Shown here: piece by piece, positions 9,867 to 21,700 of the stretch
Layout: each line of letters starts with the position of its first letter
Numbering within the stretch: position 1 is the stretch's first letter
Source of the DNA: Immersiella caudata
Lineage: Eukaryota; Ascomycota; Sordariomycetes; Sordariales; Lasiosphaeriaceae
Direction of reading: 5' to 3'
Assembly: GCA_030512335.1 (NCBI GenBank)
Contig: JAULSU010000007.1
Location: forward strand, 3,038,001-3,102,000
DNA length: 64,000 nucleotides
The notes under the pieces: generated by a model
Seen by the model: the letters and a program-made list of their open reading frames with translations, nothing else
Database searches by the model: none
What the model was told of the DNA's origin: nothing
Program-made: the position numbers and the translations under genes

Positions 9867-10299
9867 TCAAGATCGAAAACAAAAAAAGCGTGGGGTGCGT
9901 GGGGTGAGTGATCGTTGATGAGGAAAGACAAAATAAGCACGTCTTGTGGCCTTGGTCGAGGAAACCAGGAAGCGGTTCCGAATCACAAAACGCGTATCTG
10001 TTAAACCAAGAAAAAAAGGCCCTAATAAAAGCTTGGGAGATTTCGAGTTCACCCCACTGAACCTCTCAAAATCCCGGAGGGAAGTAAGCGCGGAGGCAGC
10101 GCCAGGCTCGCTCTTGGGAGTCGGGCCACTGTCTGGCTTGGGCTCGGTATTGGGATCGGGGTTAGACGCGTTGCGGGAGGTGGGGGTGTTGGGAGGGACA
10201 GGCGGCTCCGGCTCTGGGGGATTCTTGTGGTCGTCCACCCCAAGGTGATTGGGCTTGGCAAAGATCGTGGAAGGTATCGGCGGCGAACGAAGAGCTCAT
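9867..10299 (-). pseudogene. diverged paralogue of the 8999-9241 small gene, frameshifted
   Basis: From ATG 10299 the minus strand reads MSSSFAADTFHDLC and then runs into non-coding-looking sequence. Shifting by one base gives AKPNHLGVDDHKNPPEPEP and continues Pro/Glu-rich to a stop at 9867. The KPNHLGV block matches KPTNHKVGLF of the neighbouring small gene, and both have the same style of Pro/Glu/Lys tail. No GT-AG pair explains the frame change, so I read this as a frameshifted, possibly dead, tandem copy. A sequencing error or misread start is an alternative. Function unknown. Confidence 0.35.
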
Positions 10300-10483
10300 G
10301 GCGGCGGGTATCGTAGTGATGATTCTATGTTAGAGATTTTGAGCATTGGAAGTGGTACGGAGGCGATTCTAGGGTGAAGAGTCGAAGATGGAGGCTGCAA
10401 GATATGTGCAGTTTTCGAAGATGTAGGGTACTTGGTAGCGATGAGGGAGAGGTAGCCTTCCTCTGAGGACGGGGATGCTAGAA

Positions 10484-10489
10484 TATATA
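10484..10489 (-). promoter_or_regulatory. TATA box of the small paralogue at 9867-10299
   Basis: TATATA lies 185 nt upstream of the ATG at 10299, mirroring the promoter layout of the neighbouring related gene. Confidence 0.4.
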
Positions 10490-12099
10490 GGTACTTGGAC
10501 AAACCGCCGAAGAGCACACTTGCCCTCAGCTGGCAGTCTCATCGCAGAGCTAGTGTCCCGAGTTCGCTCTTGTGTGCGATGTCCTCGAAGGCTAGGGCTG
10601 CCATTCTGGCTCCGGCTGAGTCCCAACCATTACGATACCTTGATATTTGGTGGAATATTGGACAAAAATCTGACTCAAAGGGGGGCTCCCAGAGACTTTT
10701 AGTCAGGGAGCTGTGTGCTTCACACGGTCGGTAAGGTAGTCTGGTTTTGTAATCTCAAATTTGTGCGCAGTCGTCTCTGTAGGCCCCGAAGACCAGTTAA
10801 ACACGACCAATATTCGTTCCAAACTGCTATACTGTCTTTCGATGTGCTGGAGGCGCGGTGGTAAAAACTCCCTGTCAAAACAGCAAATTCTTAAATTCGA
10901 CTCATCTTCCAGCCCTTTCAGTCATTGGCCCTGAGCCCCTCAAACTCTCCATAAACAATCTGTGTTGTCGAGCCATCAACGAGGCAACCCACGCAACCCC
11001 CCTTTCCCGCACAAAAATCATCCAGTCTCTCCCCTTTGCGGTCTTGGCGCGCCCAACAAACGCCGGGGGCCGGAACCCGAATCGAAGGTGGTGTGAAGTC
11101 AACGACGTTTGATCGTCAGGGGTGGCGCCCACCCAGAAAACCCCAAATGCGGTTCCACCGCTTCTTCGAAAACTCTCGAAAACTCTCGATTGGTTCGCAC
11201 CTTCCACTGCAGCGCAGCAAGCCCGCCGCAGTCAGAAAAATGTCCGTGACATTTTAACCTTTGTGTCAAGAAATCCATCTTGGACGCGGAGCCTCCTCCG
11301 CTGCAGCTGCAGTTCGATGTTGCATCCCGTGATTGAGGATTGTGACATCAACCCAACCCAATCGATCGCATCTTTGCGCAACTCGGCGCAAACGACATTG
11401 TCGTCATTGAAGGCCAGCACGAACACTGCCTCGGCAACAAACATGACCTCAACCAAGCTGCCTCAACACGGTTTGCAGCCCGTCTGCCCCCTAAAATCCC
11501 GGAAAGCAAGCGATCCGCACCGAGCTTCTGCGCCCCGAATCCGGGACTGCGATAAACAGCTCAGCTGCCAAGTAACTTGGCCGTCGGGAGGCATTCGGCG
11601 CCCAGCCCGCTCTTCACGGTACCAGCCGTCCCAAGTCAGAGATCGACCCCCGGCAGGGCCCTGACGGGTGGGCCTGGCCAATGGCCGCGCATGACGTGCG
11701 AGTGGTTCTTGTGAGAGATCCCCATTTATCCTTGCACCCTCCGCTGTCTTAGTTGGGAATTATCGGCGTGGATGGTGGTGATCCGTGGTGGGATTGCGCT
11801 TGGGTCAAACGATGGGCTTTTCTTTTTGACATGTTTTTGGTTACACTGGGCGTTCTGGCCCGGTCTTGAGGGTTTTGGGAGATATCTATCCTCGACCTCC
11901 TGGATCTGCACGCAGGACGGGGTTTCTGGACCTTCTCGTCTTCTATCAACAGGTGCCATGAGATAGCTTCACTCTTGTTCTTTTCCCCTGCGCTGCGCGC
12001 CTGGCAGGTCCTTCTCTCCGACGGGCACTGGTGCCCTTTCTTTCGCTTCTAGTCACTCTTTATTTCTCTCTTTACCGGCCATAGGCCAGAATCCTCATC
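10490..12099. other. intergenic, receptor promoter side
   Basis: No gene recognised. A segment at 10846-10913 has tRNA-like ends but no credible cloverleaf. The last 100 nt before 12100 are pyrimidine-rich, as in fungal leaders, and belong to the receptor gene. Confidence 0.5.
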
Positions 12100-13535
12100 A
12101 TGGAGGCTCTCACCCCAGTCGATGTCTTCAACTTTACGGCCCTACCAGCTCCTTTCCAACCCTCTCCTCAAAACCGCCAAAACGACTCCACGGCCTCCCT
12201 AATGCGAGTAACACTCTGGATTCTTGTCTCTATCTCCTTTCTCTTCCTCGCCCTCCGCATCTACTGCAAATACCTCAAGTCCCGCTCTCTCTGGTATGAC
12301 GACCACTTCCTCATAGCCGCCTGGGTAAGTCCCTCCCCCTTTTCTTGACACTCCTCCGTACTGACCGTGTTCACAGCTAGCCCTAACAGCCGACGCCGCC
12401 CTAAACACTCACAACCTATCTCTCGGCTTCGGCTCCCATACCTCCGCCCTCCGCGCTTCCTCCATCCCCTCGATAACACTCTTCTTCCACCTCTCCTCCT
12501 CCGTGGCAACCCTCGGAGCCGTCTGGAGCAAAACCTCCTTCGGCCTCACCCTCCTACGCATCACCTCTACGCGCGAGCATCAAACCCTCAAAGCCTGCGT
12601 GTGGTTCATCATCGTCACCATGAATCTGGCCATGAGCATCAGTGTTTTGGTGACGTGGATCCAGTGTAACCCCGTGGAGAAGGTGTGGGATCCAGTGAGG
12701 GTGAACGGGATTTGCTGGGACGCAAGGGTGGGGGTGTACTATGGAGTGTTTGCGGCGGCATATTCGGGGTTGATGGACTTGATGCTGGCCATGCTGCCGT
12801 GGGCTGTGGTCTGGAAGTTGCAAATGGGGAGGAAGGAGAAGATAGGGGTGGGGATTGCGATGGGTATGGGAGTGTTGTGAGTTGCCTTGTTTTCCCCTTC
12901 TCTTCTTTCGCCCTTGACTCTTTCTCCTCTGTTTTTACCTTGTTGTACAAAGTTGAGTGATGCTGACAGGATAGCGCCGGCTGTGCGGCCTTCATCAAGA
13001 GCACCAAGATCCCTCTCTTGCTGGTCGGTGACTTTACATGTGAGTGTTGTACCTGCTACCCGTAGCGAGCAATGCTGACGGTGGCACAGACGAGGGGTAT
13101 GACCTTGTAATCTGGAGCGCTGCCGAGGTGGCAATCACAATCTGCGCGGCGTGTGTGCCTCTCCTGCGAGTGCTCGTCCGCGAGGTGGGCAACATTACGC
13201 AAAAGACAGGAGAGAAGATGACAGAGGTCTCCTCTTTTTACCGCAAGAGCCAAGGCGTTGGAGCTTCACGTCGGGAAAGCACTGTCATCGTCACCGCAGG
13301 TCCTCCGGCAGAAGACCCCGAAAAAGACAACCAGTGGAAGCTGTTGGCCCTGAACTTCGGCAACTTCCCCGGTCTCGGCTCCGGGCCCGGGAAAGACGCA
13401 ACAGATGACGACATGAACAACATGAAGGCCATGGAAGCCGCCGCTAACTCGGCCCATTCTAACCGAGCCACTTTGGGCAGGATACTTCAAACCCAAGAGA
13501 TCACGGTGCAATATCACTCCAGGGAAGAAGCATAA
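12100..13535 (+). CDS. PTH11-like fungal rhodopsin-domain integral membrane protein
   Basis: Seven-helix membrane protein of the fungal rhodopsin/PTH11-like group, candidate receptors for surface or chemical cues in the plasma membrane. Four exons (12100-12324, 12377-12876, 12975-13039, 13090-13535) join in frame to 411 residues. Helix 1 (VTLWILVSISFLFLALRIY) is followed by YDDHFLIAAW, a family hallmark. A segment with Cys in WIQCNP and a later GICWD could form the conserved extracellular disulfide. GVFAGCAAFIK opens the sixth helix region and matches the family pattern; this decided the third exon's acceptor (after GATAG, not after GACAG). The C-terminal 150 residues are cytoplasmic and polar. 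There is no CFEM domain at the N-terminus. Ligand unknown. Confidence 0.87.
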
Positions 13536-14589
13536 GCCAAGGAAACAATGAAGGGAGGAGAAAGAGGAGACGACAAGATGGTATGACATCACGATCCCAT
13601 CCGCCAGTCCTCCGGTAGCACCCGGAAAGGGGGAAACAAATTCGATCGGACACGCATCACGCACAAGCGGAAGCGATGCACCAAGGGGGCTTTTCAGCGA
13701 GGCGGTCAGACGCAGGGAACACATGTACCTGATTCGACGTTATACCCGTCCTACCATGAGCAATCTATCTCCCATTCGGTTCCATCACCCTGAACAAATT
13801 ACCCACAGCTGTCAACCATCTGTGCATGCATTTGGCCCGTCGTGCAAGGGGCGCTGCAAGATCGCGGTACATGTAGGCGGCCCCCGCTGCCCCGATAGAG
13901 AGGAAAGCGACATCCGGTTTGTCAACATGCTGTGCCCCCTGAGGTCTGTCCAGTGCGGGGAGGAAAATGCCTCCCCAAACTGTCAACAATGCAATCACGA
14001 CCTTCCTAAATCACCGGCCGGCCCGAGAGATGAAGAGAACCCTGCATGATCTCGTCACCAGCTGTCATGTTAGCAACACCAGAACACAGCACAGCACAAC
14101 ACTGCCCAGCCCTGCCCTCGCAAGTTGAAACAGCAAATCACTCACAGCCGATGTCCACCTCCCCATCCCAGCCAAGCATACATCGCCGAGGGACCACCAT
14201 AGGGGGAAAGCCCCGTACATCGCCGATGATGGCTGCGTGTTGTGACCGTAGCACATGCACTTATTTGCCCAAAATGAATGACATGACGACAAGGAAACAC
14301 CGGAAGGCCGCAGTTCTCCACACCGAGAGAGAGGGACCGACCGCTCTGCCCTCCCAAACAATCGAACCCGAAAGGAAGCACATATAGAAATAGAAAAAAA
14401 TCTCCCTTATATACTCACCTAACCAAGACACACACCCATTCACGTTGCGGTTCCCTCGCTCCTCTCCTCTCCCCCTCCACTCCTTAGCTCAAGGCCAGCT
14501 CAAGGCCTTTCCCTCTTTTTCTTCCCCCATCACCAACCCCCGTTTTGGGTACCCCTCCCCCCTCCCCCCCTCCAAAAAAACACTCCAAA
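13536..14589. other. intergenic, protease promoter
   Basis: No gene. A TATATA-like element at about 14408 is followed by a long C/T-rich leader running to the ATG at 14590, a common layout for highly expressed fungal genes. Confidence 0.5.
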
Positions 14590-17500
14590 ATGCGCCTCCT
14601 CCCCTTCCCCCTCCTCCTCCTCACCACCGCCCCCCTAACCCTCGCCTCCCCCGCCGCCCCCCTCCCCGCCGCAGCCCCCGAAATCGCCCGTCCCCGCGCC
14701 TCCTCTACTCCCTTTATAGACACAGACAAGGAAGCAAAGAGAGACCTGCACAATGGCGACCCGGGTATCCTGCGCTTGCCCTTGCGGCGACGCGGTCCGG
14801 CGTTTGCGGTGACGACCATGGTGGTGAATGCCGATGTGGAAGGGACCAAGACGAAGAGCCATCACCATACGTCTACGACGCCGACGCCGGTGACGGTGAA
14901 TGTGACGGGCATGTTTAAGGATGTTGCTTACGGGGTCAAGGGTGAGCTCCCCCCCTTTCTTTTCCCTTTGTTTTGTTGGCGCTGGATGATGCTAATGAGT
15001 AACAGTATGGATCGGCTCCCCTGAGCAATCCGTCGTGCTGGACTTCGACACGGGCTCCTCGGAGACGTGGGTTAATCCGCCGTGCACGGGCTGGGAGGGC
15101 CTGGATGAGTATGAGAGTTTGTGTCGGCAGCTGGGGACATATGTCCCGCAGCAGTCGGATACGAGCATTGACGCCAATGCAACTTGTCCGCCGCGGTGGA
15201 TTACCTACGGGAGCGGCGCTGCAGAGGTTCGGTATTACAAGGATGTTGTCAACTTTGTTGGTTTGTTGCCCCTAGTGCAAGTCCTGAAAAGCTGGAAAGG
15301 GGGGCTAACGTCGGGAACAGATCCGTGGGACTACACGAGCATGGGGACGAACTTCAAGCTGCATAAGCCGGTGCAGTTTGGCGTGGCGACGTGGAGCCAG
15401 AACATGGTGTCGGGGATCATGGGCGCGGGCTACGGAAGGGGGTATAACCAGAAGTATAGCGGCTTCATCGATGAGATCTATGATCAGGGGTTGGTTCAGG
15501 ATAAGGACTTCGCCATTGCGCTGGGGAGTGTAAATGAGGGTGAAGGTGAGTTCCCAGCCCCGGAAATGGTCAGATTGGAGGAGGTGTTGGCTGACACTGC
15601 ACAGGCGAGCTTGTCTTTGGCGGTATTGATCTGTCCAAGTTCATGGGGCCCCTGAATGAGTTGTCGCTCGCAGACCAGTACAGTGATGCTGAGGACGGGT
15701 TCTTCCGGTGAGTGATGCTGTCACCTATCCAAGGAAAAGGGGTTAGCTAACAATACACAGATACTGGATCAATGTCACGTCCATTGGCGTCACCCCTCCA
15801 GGGTCGTGCGTCACAACGCCCGTGACCAACTCGACGTGGACGGAGCGCTTCCTTCCTGACACGGGCACGACGCTCACTTACATGCCAGAGGAGGCCTTTT
15901 ATGCCATCCTTGACTACTTCCCCGATGCGAGACCCGAGCCGGGATTCGGCTACTCCATCAGCTGCGCCCACAAAGAAGCCCAAGGCACCATCGACTTTGG
16001 CTTCAACGGCTTCACCATCCACGTCCCCTACTCCGAGTTCATCTTCGAGATCCCGGCCGCCTACTCCGACAATGGTCAGAACATGTGCGTGTTGGGCGCC
16101 ATCCCGGCTTCGTACTTCTACATCCTCGGCGACACGTTCCTTCGGGCGGCTTATGGTATGAACTGACCGATGTCACTTGGTAGACGCCCAATAACTAACC
16201 AGCCACAGCTGTATTCCGTCAGCAAGAGCACAAGGTTTACCTCGGCCAGTTCATCAACTGCGGAGAAGATATTGTGAGCTCCCATGGAGACGTTTCCCAA
16301 CTGTACGGCAACTGTGGCCATCGGCGTCCCTATGCGCCGCCGAGCGATAGCACTTCGATCATCCAGCCCTACGGCGCGCCCCCGTCGCCCTCCAATGCCA
16401 CCACCTCAGCGAAGCCTTCCGCAACACCCATCGGGTTTGGCACTTGCCGGTCCTACTCCACGGGCACATACAGCGCGCTCGAGTATGCCACCCTTAGCAG
16501 CTTCAACGAGAGAGCCCGCCACGACATGAGCATCTTCCCCCGGGCCGGCATCCAAACAGGTCTCAAGGACAGGTACGGAAGCGTCATCATGGGACCAACC
16601 GCAACAGCCGCCGCCGCCGCCGCCAAGAGCAGCTCCACGAAAAAACGCAAGATTATCCGAACCAGCGTCATGACCGTCGAGGCCCTGACGCTCCCAGATA
16701 CCACGCTCCCGGCCACCGTTTTCACCACCACATACACCATCTCGGACCACCCCATCCGACCACAGGGGACAAAAAAGCCCAAGGAGGATACCACCACCGA
16801 ATGCACGGATGAAACCGCAACCCCGAGCGGTGACAGCTTCGGTTCGTCCACAACCGAGGTGACCTTCACCATCACTGACGCCTCCACCACCTGGACCACC
16901 GCCGTAACAGAGGTCATCGATCCTGGGGCGTCCGTCACCACCATGCGCGGCCTGGCTGGTGGAGAATCCTACTCTTTCACCGACTCGTACTCCACCGACT
17001 CTTACTCCTACACAGATTCCTACACCACCGAATCCTACTCTTACACCGACTCGTACTCCTCCACTGATTCCCACTCCTATACCGACTCGTACTCCTACAC
17101 AGATGGCGGCCCCACCAGCAGCAGCTTTGACTGGTCTAGCTGGTTCTCGTCCGTGTCCGTGATGTTTTCGACCATGTCCCCGTCCGAAATCCCAGGGATC
17201 AGCTTTACCCCTACTGACACGTCGTCATATGTCGAATCATCCCTCACCAGTGTTGAATCACCAGTGTATACCTCCGCCGATATCCCCTCAACGTCCAGTA
17301 CCAGTTACTATCCTTCCAACAGCTACAGCTACACAGACCCTTACAGCTACAGCGACTCGGGAGAAAGCACCTCCAGCCCCACCGTCATCACCATCCCTAT
17401 TGAGACGGGCGAGACTGTCATCGTGCAGATGCACTCCACGACGTACACCATCGTGGACGGGTCCACGCTAACCGCCGCCGCAGTCACCGTCACCGGCTCG

Positions 17501-17815
17501 GGCACGGGATCCATCAGCTACACCGGGACCGGCGTCTGGAAGAACACCACAATCAGTTCAACGAAGAGACACACCCCCACCACGCGCCATGCGACCACCA
17601 CCAGCGAAGAGAGCAGCAGCATCACCATCGACGGCTACATAACCGCGTGGTCGTGGACCCCCGTCTCTGCCCCCCCTGCGTGGGAGACGCTCAAAGTTGT
17701 GCGCCGGCAGGATGATGACGACACGGACATCGAGGAGCTAGAGTGCGAGGATGATAAAACCGAGCCCGGCATGGATCCGGAGTGTGGTGATGACTGTGGT
17801 AAGACGAACCATTGA
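14590..17815 (+). CDS. secreted A1 aspartic protease with long Ser/Thr/Tyr-rich tail
   Basis: Pepsin-family endopeptidase, probably exported to the cell surface or medium. Six exons (14590-14941, 15006-15260, 15321-15545, 15605-15707, 15761-16155, 16209-17815) sum to 978 codons. A signal peptide spans residues 1 to about 20, followed by a propeptide-like region ending near a dibasic LRRRG. The first active-site motif DTGSS has Asp132. The flap tyrosine appears in ITYGSG. The second motif DTGTT has Asp345. The catalytic fold ends near residue 460; the remaining 500 or so residues are Ser/Thr-rich and include an array of SYSYTDSYS-type repeats (16965-17105) and a shorter one near 17317. The protein ends DDCGKTNH with no hydrophobic GPI-signal tail. 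The tail is probably heavily O-glycosylated and may tether the enzyme in the wall. Confidence 0.88.
16965..17105 (+). repeat. in-frame Ser-Tyr-Thr-Asp repeat array
   Basis: About a dozen imperfect units of the pattern (E/D)SYS(Y/F)TDSYS within the protease tail. At DNA level the units vary in codon choice (TAC/TAT, TCC/TCG), so the array is conserved as protein more than as DNA. Confidence 0.75.
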
Positions 17816-18309
17816 CGATAGAGTCGAGAGCTTGCAAACGGGACGGAGGAGACTAGACACAACCTCACATCGAGGGTTTTTTCTTTGTCTTGATTTGCCT
17901 TCTACACAAAACTGTCGGTAGATTTCTTCGATACGTAGTAAATGTAATGTGAAGGATCGGGCGTGTTTTACAGAGCGGTTGCAGTGGTGTCGAAGTGATG
18001 TTGAGCTGCTGGAGAGCTTCCCCGCGATGGGGTTGTGCTTTTGACGGCTGCAGCACCCCGGCCTAGCTCCATCCCCACCACGCGATAGGGCTGATAGCGT
18101 TGCTGGGCGTCACCCAACTGATTAGAAAGTAGTTTTCTGGGGACGTCGCAATCGCTTCGGTGGGCAGCTCCGTCCCGTCGCGCAAAGACTCCACCCATTG
18201 AGTGTTCTCTACCTATCCAACCCGTCCCATCGACTTTGATCATTGAGTCACGGGTTCATCCAATATTCCACTTCAATCTGAACCGACGCCTGGAGATTGT
18301 TTGCGCAGC
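17816..18309. other. intergenic
   Basis: Protease 3' UTR and the former promoter of the lyase pseudogene. Nothing else is recognised. Confidence 0.45.
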
Positions 18310-19800
18310 ATGGCCGACAAGAAGCCATCTGGGAACATGCTCTGGGGAGGCCGCTTCACCAGTGAGGATCCCCTTCCCAGTCATCCACCCCTCATACAAC
18401 CCGATTCATGACGTGGCCACCGCTATCGAGCATGATACGGACCAATTGGCACCCAACTGGCTTCCGGCAGCTCTGTTTCGCACAGCAAGGCTAACAACCC
18501 CAGGCGGCCTCGACCCGCTGATGGTGTAGTACAAGGAGTCCATCTACTTCGATGAGCTCCTCTTCGGGCGAAACATCCTCGACAGCGTCGCTTTCGCGCG
18601 CGCCAACGCCAAGTCGAGCATCATCTCAGGCCGAACTCAAGAAGATCGAGCAGGGCCTCCCCGAGGTGCAGAAGGAGTGGGACGCCGGCACCTTCAAGAT
18701 CGTCCCCGGCGTCGACGAGGATACCCACACGGCCAACGAGCGCCGCCTCGGCGAGATCACCGGCCAGGATGTGGCTGGAAAGCTGCACACCGGATGGTCG
18801 CGAAACGAGCAGATCGCCACCGACACGCGCATGTGGTTGCGCGACAAGCTGCGCACAATTGAGGAGCACCTCCAGGCCTTCCTCAACGTCATCGCCGCGC
18901 GTGCCGAGAAGGAGATTGATCACATTATGCCCGGATACACCCATCTGCAGCGCGTGCAGCGCATTCGGTGGAGTCACCGGATGCTCTTGTACGGCTTCGC
19001 GTTCGCCAGCGACCTGGAGCGCTTGCGCGAGGTGATCAAGCGGGTCAACTGCAGCGCGCTCGGCTGCGGCGCGTTGGCTAGGAACCCCTTCAACATCGAC
19101 CGCGACCAGATGTTCAAGGAGCTGGGCTTTGACGATCCGTTGCGGAACTTGATGGGCGGTGTCGCGGATCGTGACTTTGTGACGGAGATGCTGCACTGGT
19201 GCCATGCTTATGCAGCATATCTCCCAGTGATCTGAGGACTTGATCCTCCACTCGAGCGGCGAGTTCGGTTTCGTCTGGTTGGCGTATGCCACTGGAGGCT
19301 CGCTCATGCCGCAGAAAAAGAACCCATGGCCGGCTTCATGATGACACAAGGGCCTGCCGAGCACCTACAACAAGGACCTGCAGGAGAGTGTGGAGCCTAT
19401 GATTGACCACGTCAAGACGGTATCGGACAGCATCCAGATTGCCAATGGTGTGCTGGCGACTCTGACTGTCCGCCCCGACAGGATGCAGGCGTCTCTTGAC
19501 CCCTTCATGCTGGCGACTGAACTTGCGGGCTACCTGGTGCGCAAGGGCGTTCCCTTCCGGGAGACTTACCACATCTCAGGCCGCTGTATGGCGCTGTCAA
19601 AGCAGACTGCTACCTCCATGAACGGGCTCACATACGAGCAGCTCAAGTGAGTGGATGCTTGCTTCGAGAAGGACATCTCGAAGGTGTTCAACTACGAGAC
19701 GAGCGTCGAGATGGGGTCGGCAAGGGGTGGCACAAGCAATTCCAGCGTGCTGTAGCAGGTTAAGATGTTGAAGGAGATGATTGCGTGGACGCTTGCCTAG
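18310..19800 (+). pseudogene. argininosuccinate lyase pseudogene
   Basis: Clear but broken relative of argininosuccinate lyase, which splits argininosuccinate into arginine and fumarate. The N-terminus MADKKPSGNMLWGGRF is followed by a retained 142-nt GT-AG intron (18362-18503) with a CTAAC branch site. The body keeps IVPGVDED, HTANERRLGEI, SRNEQIATDTRMW and the signature SLMPQKKNP. Lesions are: TAG at 18527; a one-base loss near 18627; a frameshift near 19205; TGA in place of Trp at 19228; a frameshifting deletion of about 16 codons just after QKKNP (19326) and a 2-nt loss soon after; TGA at 19648; TAG at 19753. Residues normally constant are also altered, such as HTGW for HTGR and RVQRI for RAQPI. 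Because the intron is retained, it arose by DNA duplication, not from mRNA. An intact copy presumably exists elsewhere. Confidence 0.92.
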
Positions 19801-20283
19801 TGGTGGGTTTGTAATGCAAATACTGCATCTATGATGGATGACCTCTCATTGGGATGAAGCGGGTTATGTGTACCTACCTAGGTTCAGGGGCTTGGATGGA
19901 TCTGTTAGATTTATCGTAGACAAAAGCTCCATGGCTTCATCAGTTGGTTTGCAAACACACACTGCATCTCAAGGGCTGCTTGTTACGTCACATGACGCAG
20001 CTGTTGAGTTTCGTGGTTATCGGAGCAGCTGGATGTTTGCTGTGCCAAGCTCCCATATCAGCGCGCTAAAAACAGCTGAAAGCGCCTAAATTAAGCCCCA
20101 GCCAACCATCCAGGAACGTAAAGCAAAAAGCCATTTACGCGTCGAGCACGACACGCCTTCTTATCCCACAGCATCGCAAAGGATTGAACGAACTACACCC
20201 CATACACCGGCATCTGTACCGACCCCTGCGATAATACTGTTCAAAAATCTACTGTTGTCTTTGTCAGAAACTGCTTGCCAGCG
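19801..20283. other. intergenic
   Basis: AT-richer spacer holding the promoter of the histone chaperone gene. No gene or RNA recognised. Confidence 0.45.
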
Positions 20284-21700
20284 ATGGCGGCAAACCTCGA
20301 CGCGCATACATTGAACTTCGTCTTTGGAGGTCGTCCTGACCTTCTGGCAGACATCCAGAAGGCGGCTGGTGCGTATTCCCGTGCTCCACGCGCTGTCACC
20401 AGTGCCTCTGGCCAGATTGTCCCAGAAGAACAGTTGCTGATACGATGGCGGAACAGATTCACCCGCACGCATCACCCTATTCAACAACATTGCGAGTTAC
20501 GTATACGGAAAGCTTTCCTCGACAGAAGACGATGGCCCTGCCTCAAAACGAAGACGTGTCGATATTGCGCAGCCAAAAGCAAACGGGAGCTCCTCCCAAG
20601 CAAACGGCTTCGACGCCGCCTCGGACCCCGTCCTCCTAGAGATCAAGGACATCTCCGTCTCGGTCCCCCAGCGCAAGAAGTACGACCTCTGCTTCACCAA
20701 GAATTTCCTCTACGCCCGCGTATCCGGCACCTCCGCGCCCGTCCAGGGCATCGTCTACCCCTGGCGCGACATCGAGCACGCCTTCTTCCTCCCCGTTCCC
20801 GACAAATCCCAAGTCCAGCACAACTACGTCCTCCTCCCCCGCAACAGCTACCTCCCCACCACCAAACAATCCGCCGCCGATGCCCAACAACCAACCCCCC
20901 TCGAACCCCTCGTCTTCACCGTCCCCGCCACCGCCCCCAAGCCCGGCTCCATCGCCGGCGCCGCAGAAGCCGTCTCCGACTCCTACCCCTCCCTCTTCGA
21001 CTGGGCCCTTTCCACCTCCCTCCAATCTGCCGGCAACCGCCACTGCCAAGTAATCGCCTCGGACCCTAAAATCTTCCACTCGGCTGCGCGGCAGGCATAC
21101 CGCCCAAACGAGAAGGCCGTGCACGTCAAGGCCTTCCGCGGCAGCAAAGACGGCTTTCTCTTCTTCCTACCCACAGGAATCCTCTGGGGATTCAAGAAGC
21201 CGCTCGTCTTCTTACCATTGGACCGCATCGTCGCGGTGAGCTACACCAGCGTCTTGCAGCGGACGTTCAACATCGTGGTCGAATACGAGCGCGAGGGCGG
21301 CGAGGCGGACGAGATTGAGTTTGGCATGCTGGATCAGGAGGATTACGCGGGGATTGACGAGTCCTATGTGAAGAGGCACGGACTGGCGGATAGGAGCATG
21401 GCGGATAGGCGGAAGGCGAAGAGGGAGCTTGCGGAGAATGTGAAGAAGGAGGCGGTGGAAGGGGAGGAGGCGGGACCGGGAGATGGGATGACGGAGTTGG
21501 AGAGGGCGCAGGCGGAGGCGGAACAGGCGTTGCAGGATGATGAGGATGAGGATGAGGAGGATTATGACCCGGGGAGTGAGGGAGAGAGTGAAGGGAGTGG
21601 GACGAGTGATGAAGAGGATGAGGGTGGGGAAGGGGAGGGCGAGGGGTATGATGATGAGGAGGAGGAGGAAGAGGGGGATGAGGATATGCACGAGGGGTAG
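20284..21700 (+). CDS. RTT106: Rtt106-type histone chaperone
   Basis: Nuclear H3-H4 chaperone family that deposits histones during replication-coupled assembly and silencing. Two exons (20284-20368 and 20457-21700) join across an 88-nt intron to 442 residues, close to the yeast length. The N-terminal segment GGRPDLLADIQKAADSPARI matches the dimerisation region. A basic patch ASKRRRV follows. Then come paired PH-like domains: LEIKDISVSVPQRKKYDL, GIVYPWRDIEHAFF, and in the second domain VKAFRGSKDGFLFFLPTG and FLPLDRIVAVSY. The last 90 residues are almost all Glu, Asp, Gly and Ser, as in many histone chaperones. The splice was fixed by restoring KAADSPAR across the junction. It could be confused with the related FACT subunit Pob3, but length and N-terminus favour Rtt106. 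Confidence 0.88.

Noticed and set aside
10846..10913. tRNA-like segment with pairing ends GCTGGAG and TTCCAGC and a TTCGACT loop
   Set aside because: No T-stem or proper anticodon stem forms; the complementary ends are probably chance or a relic.
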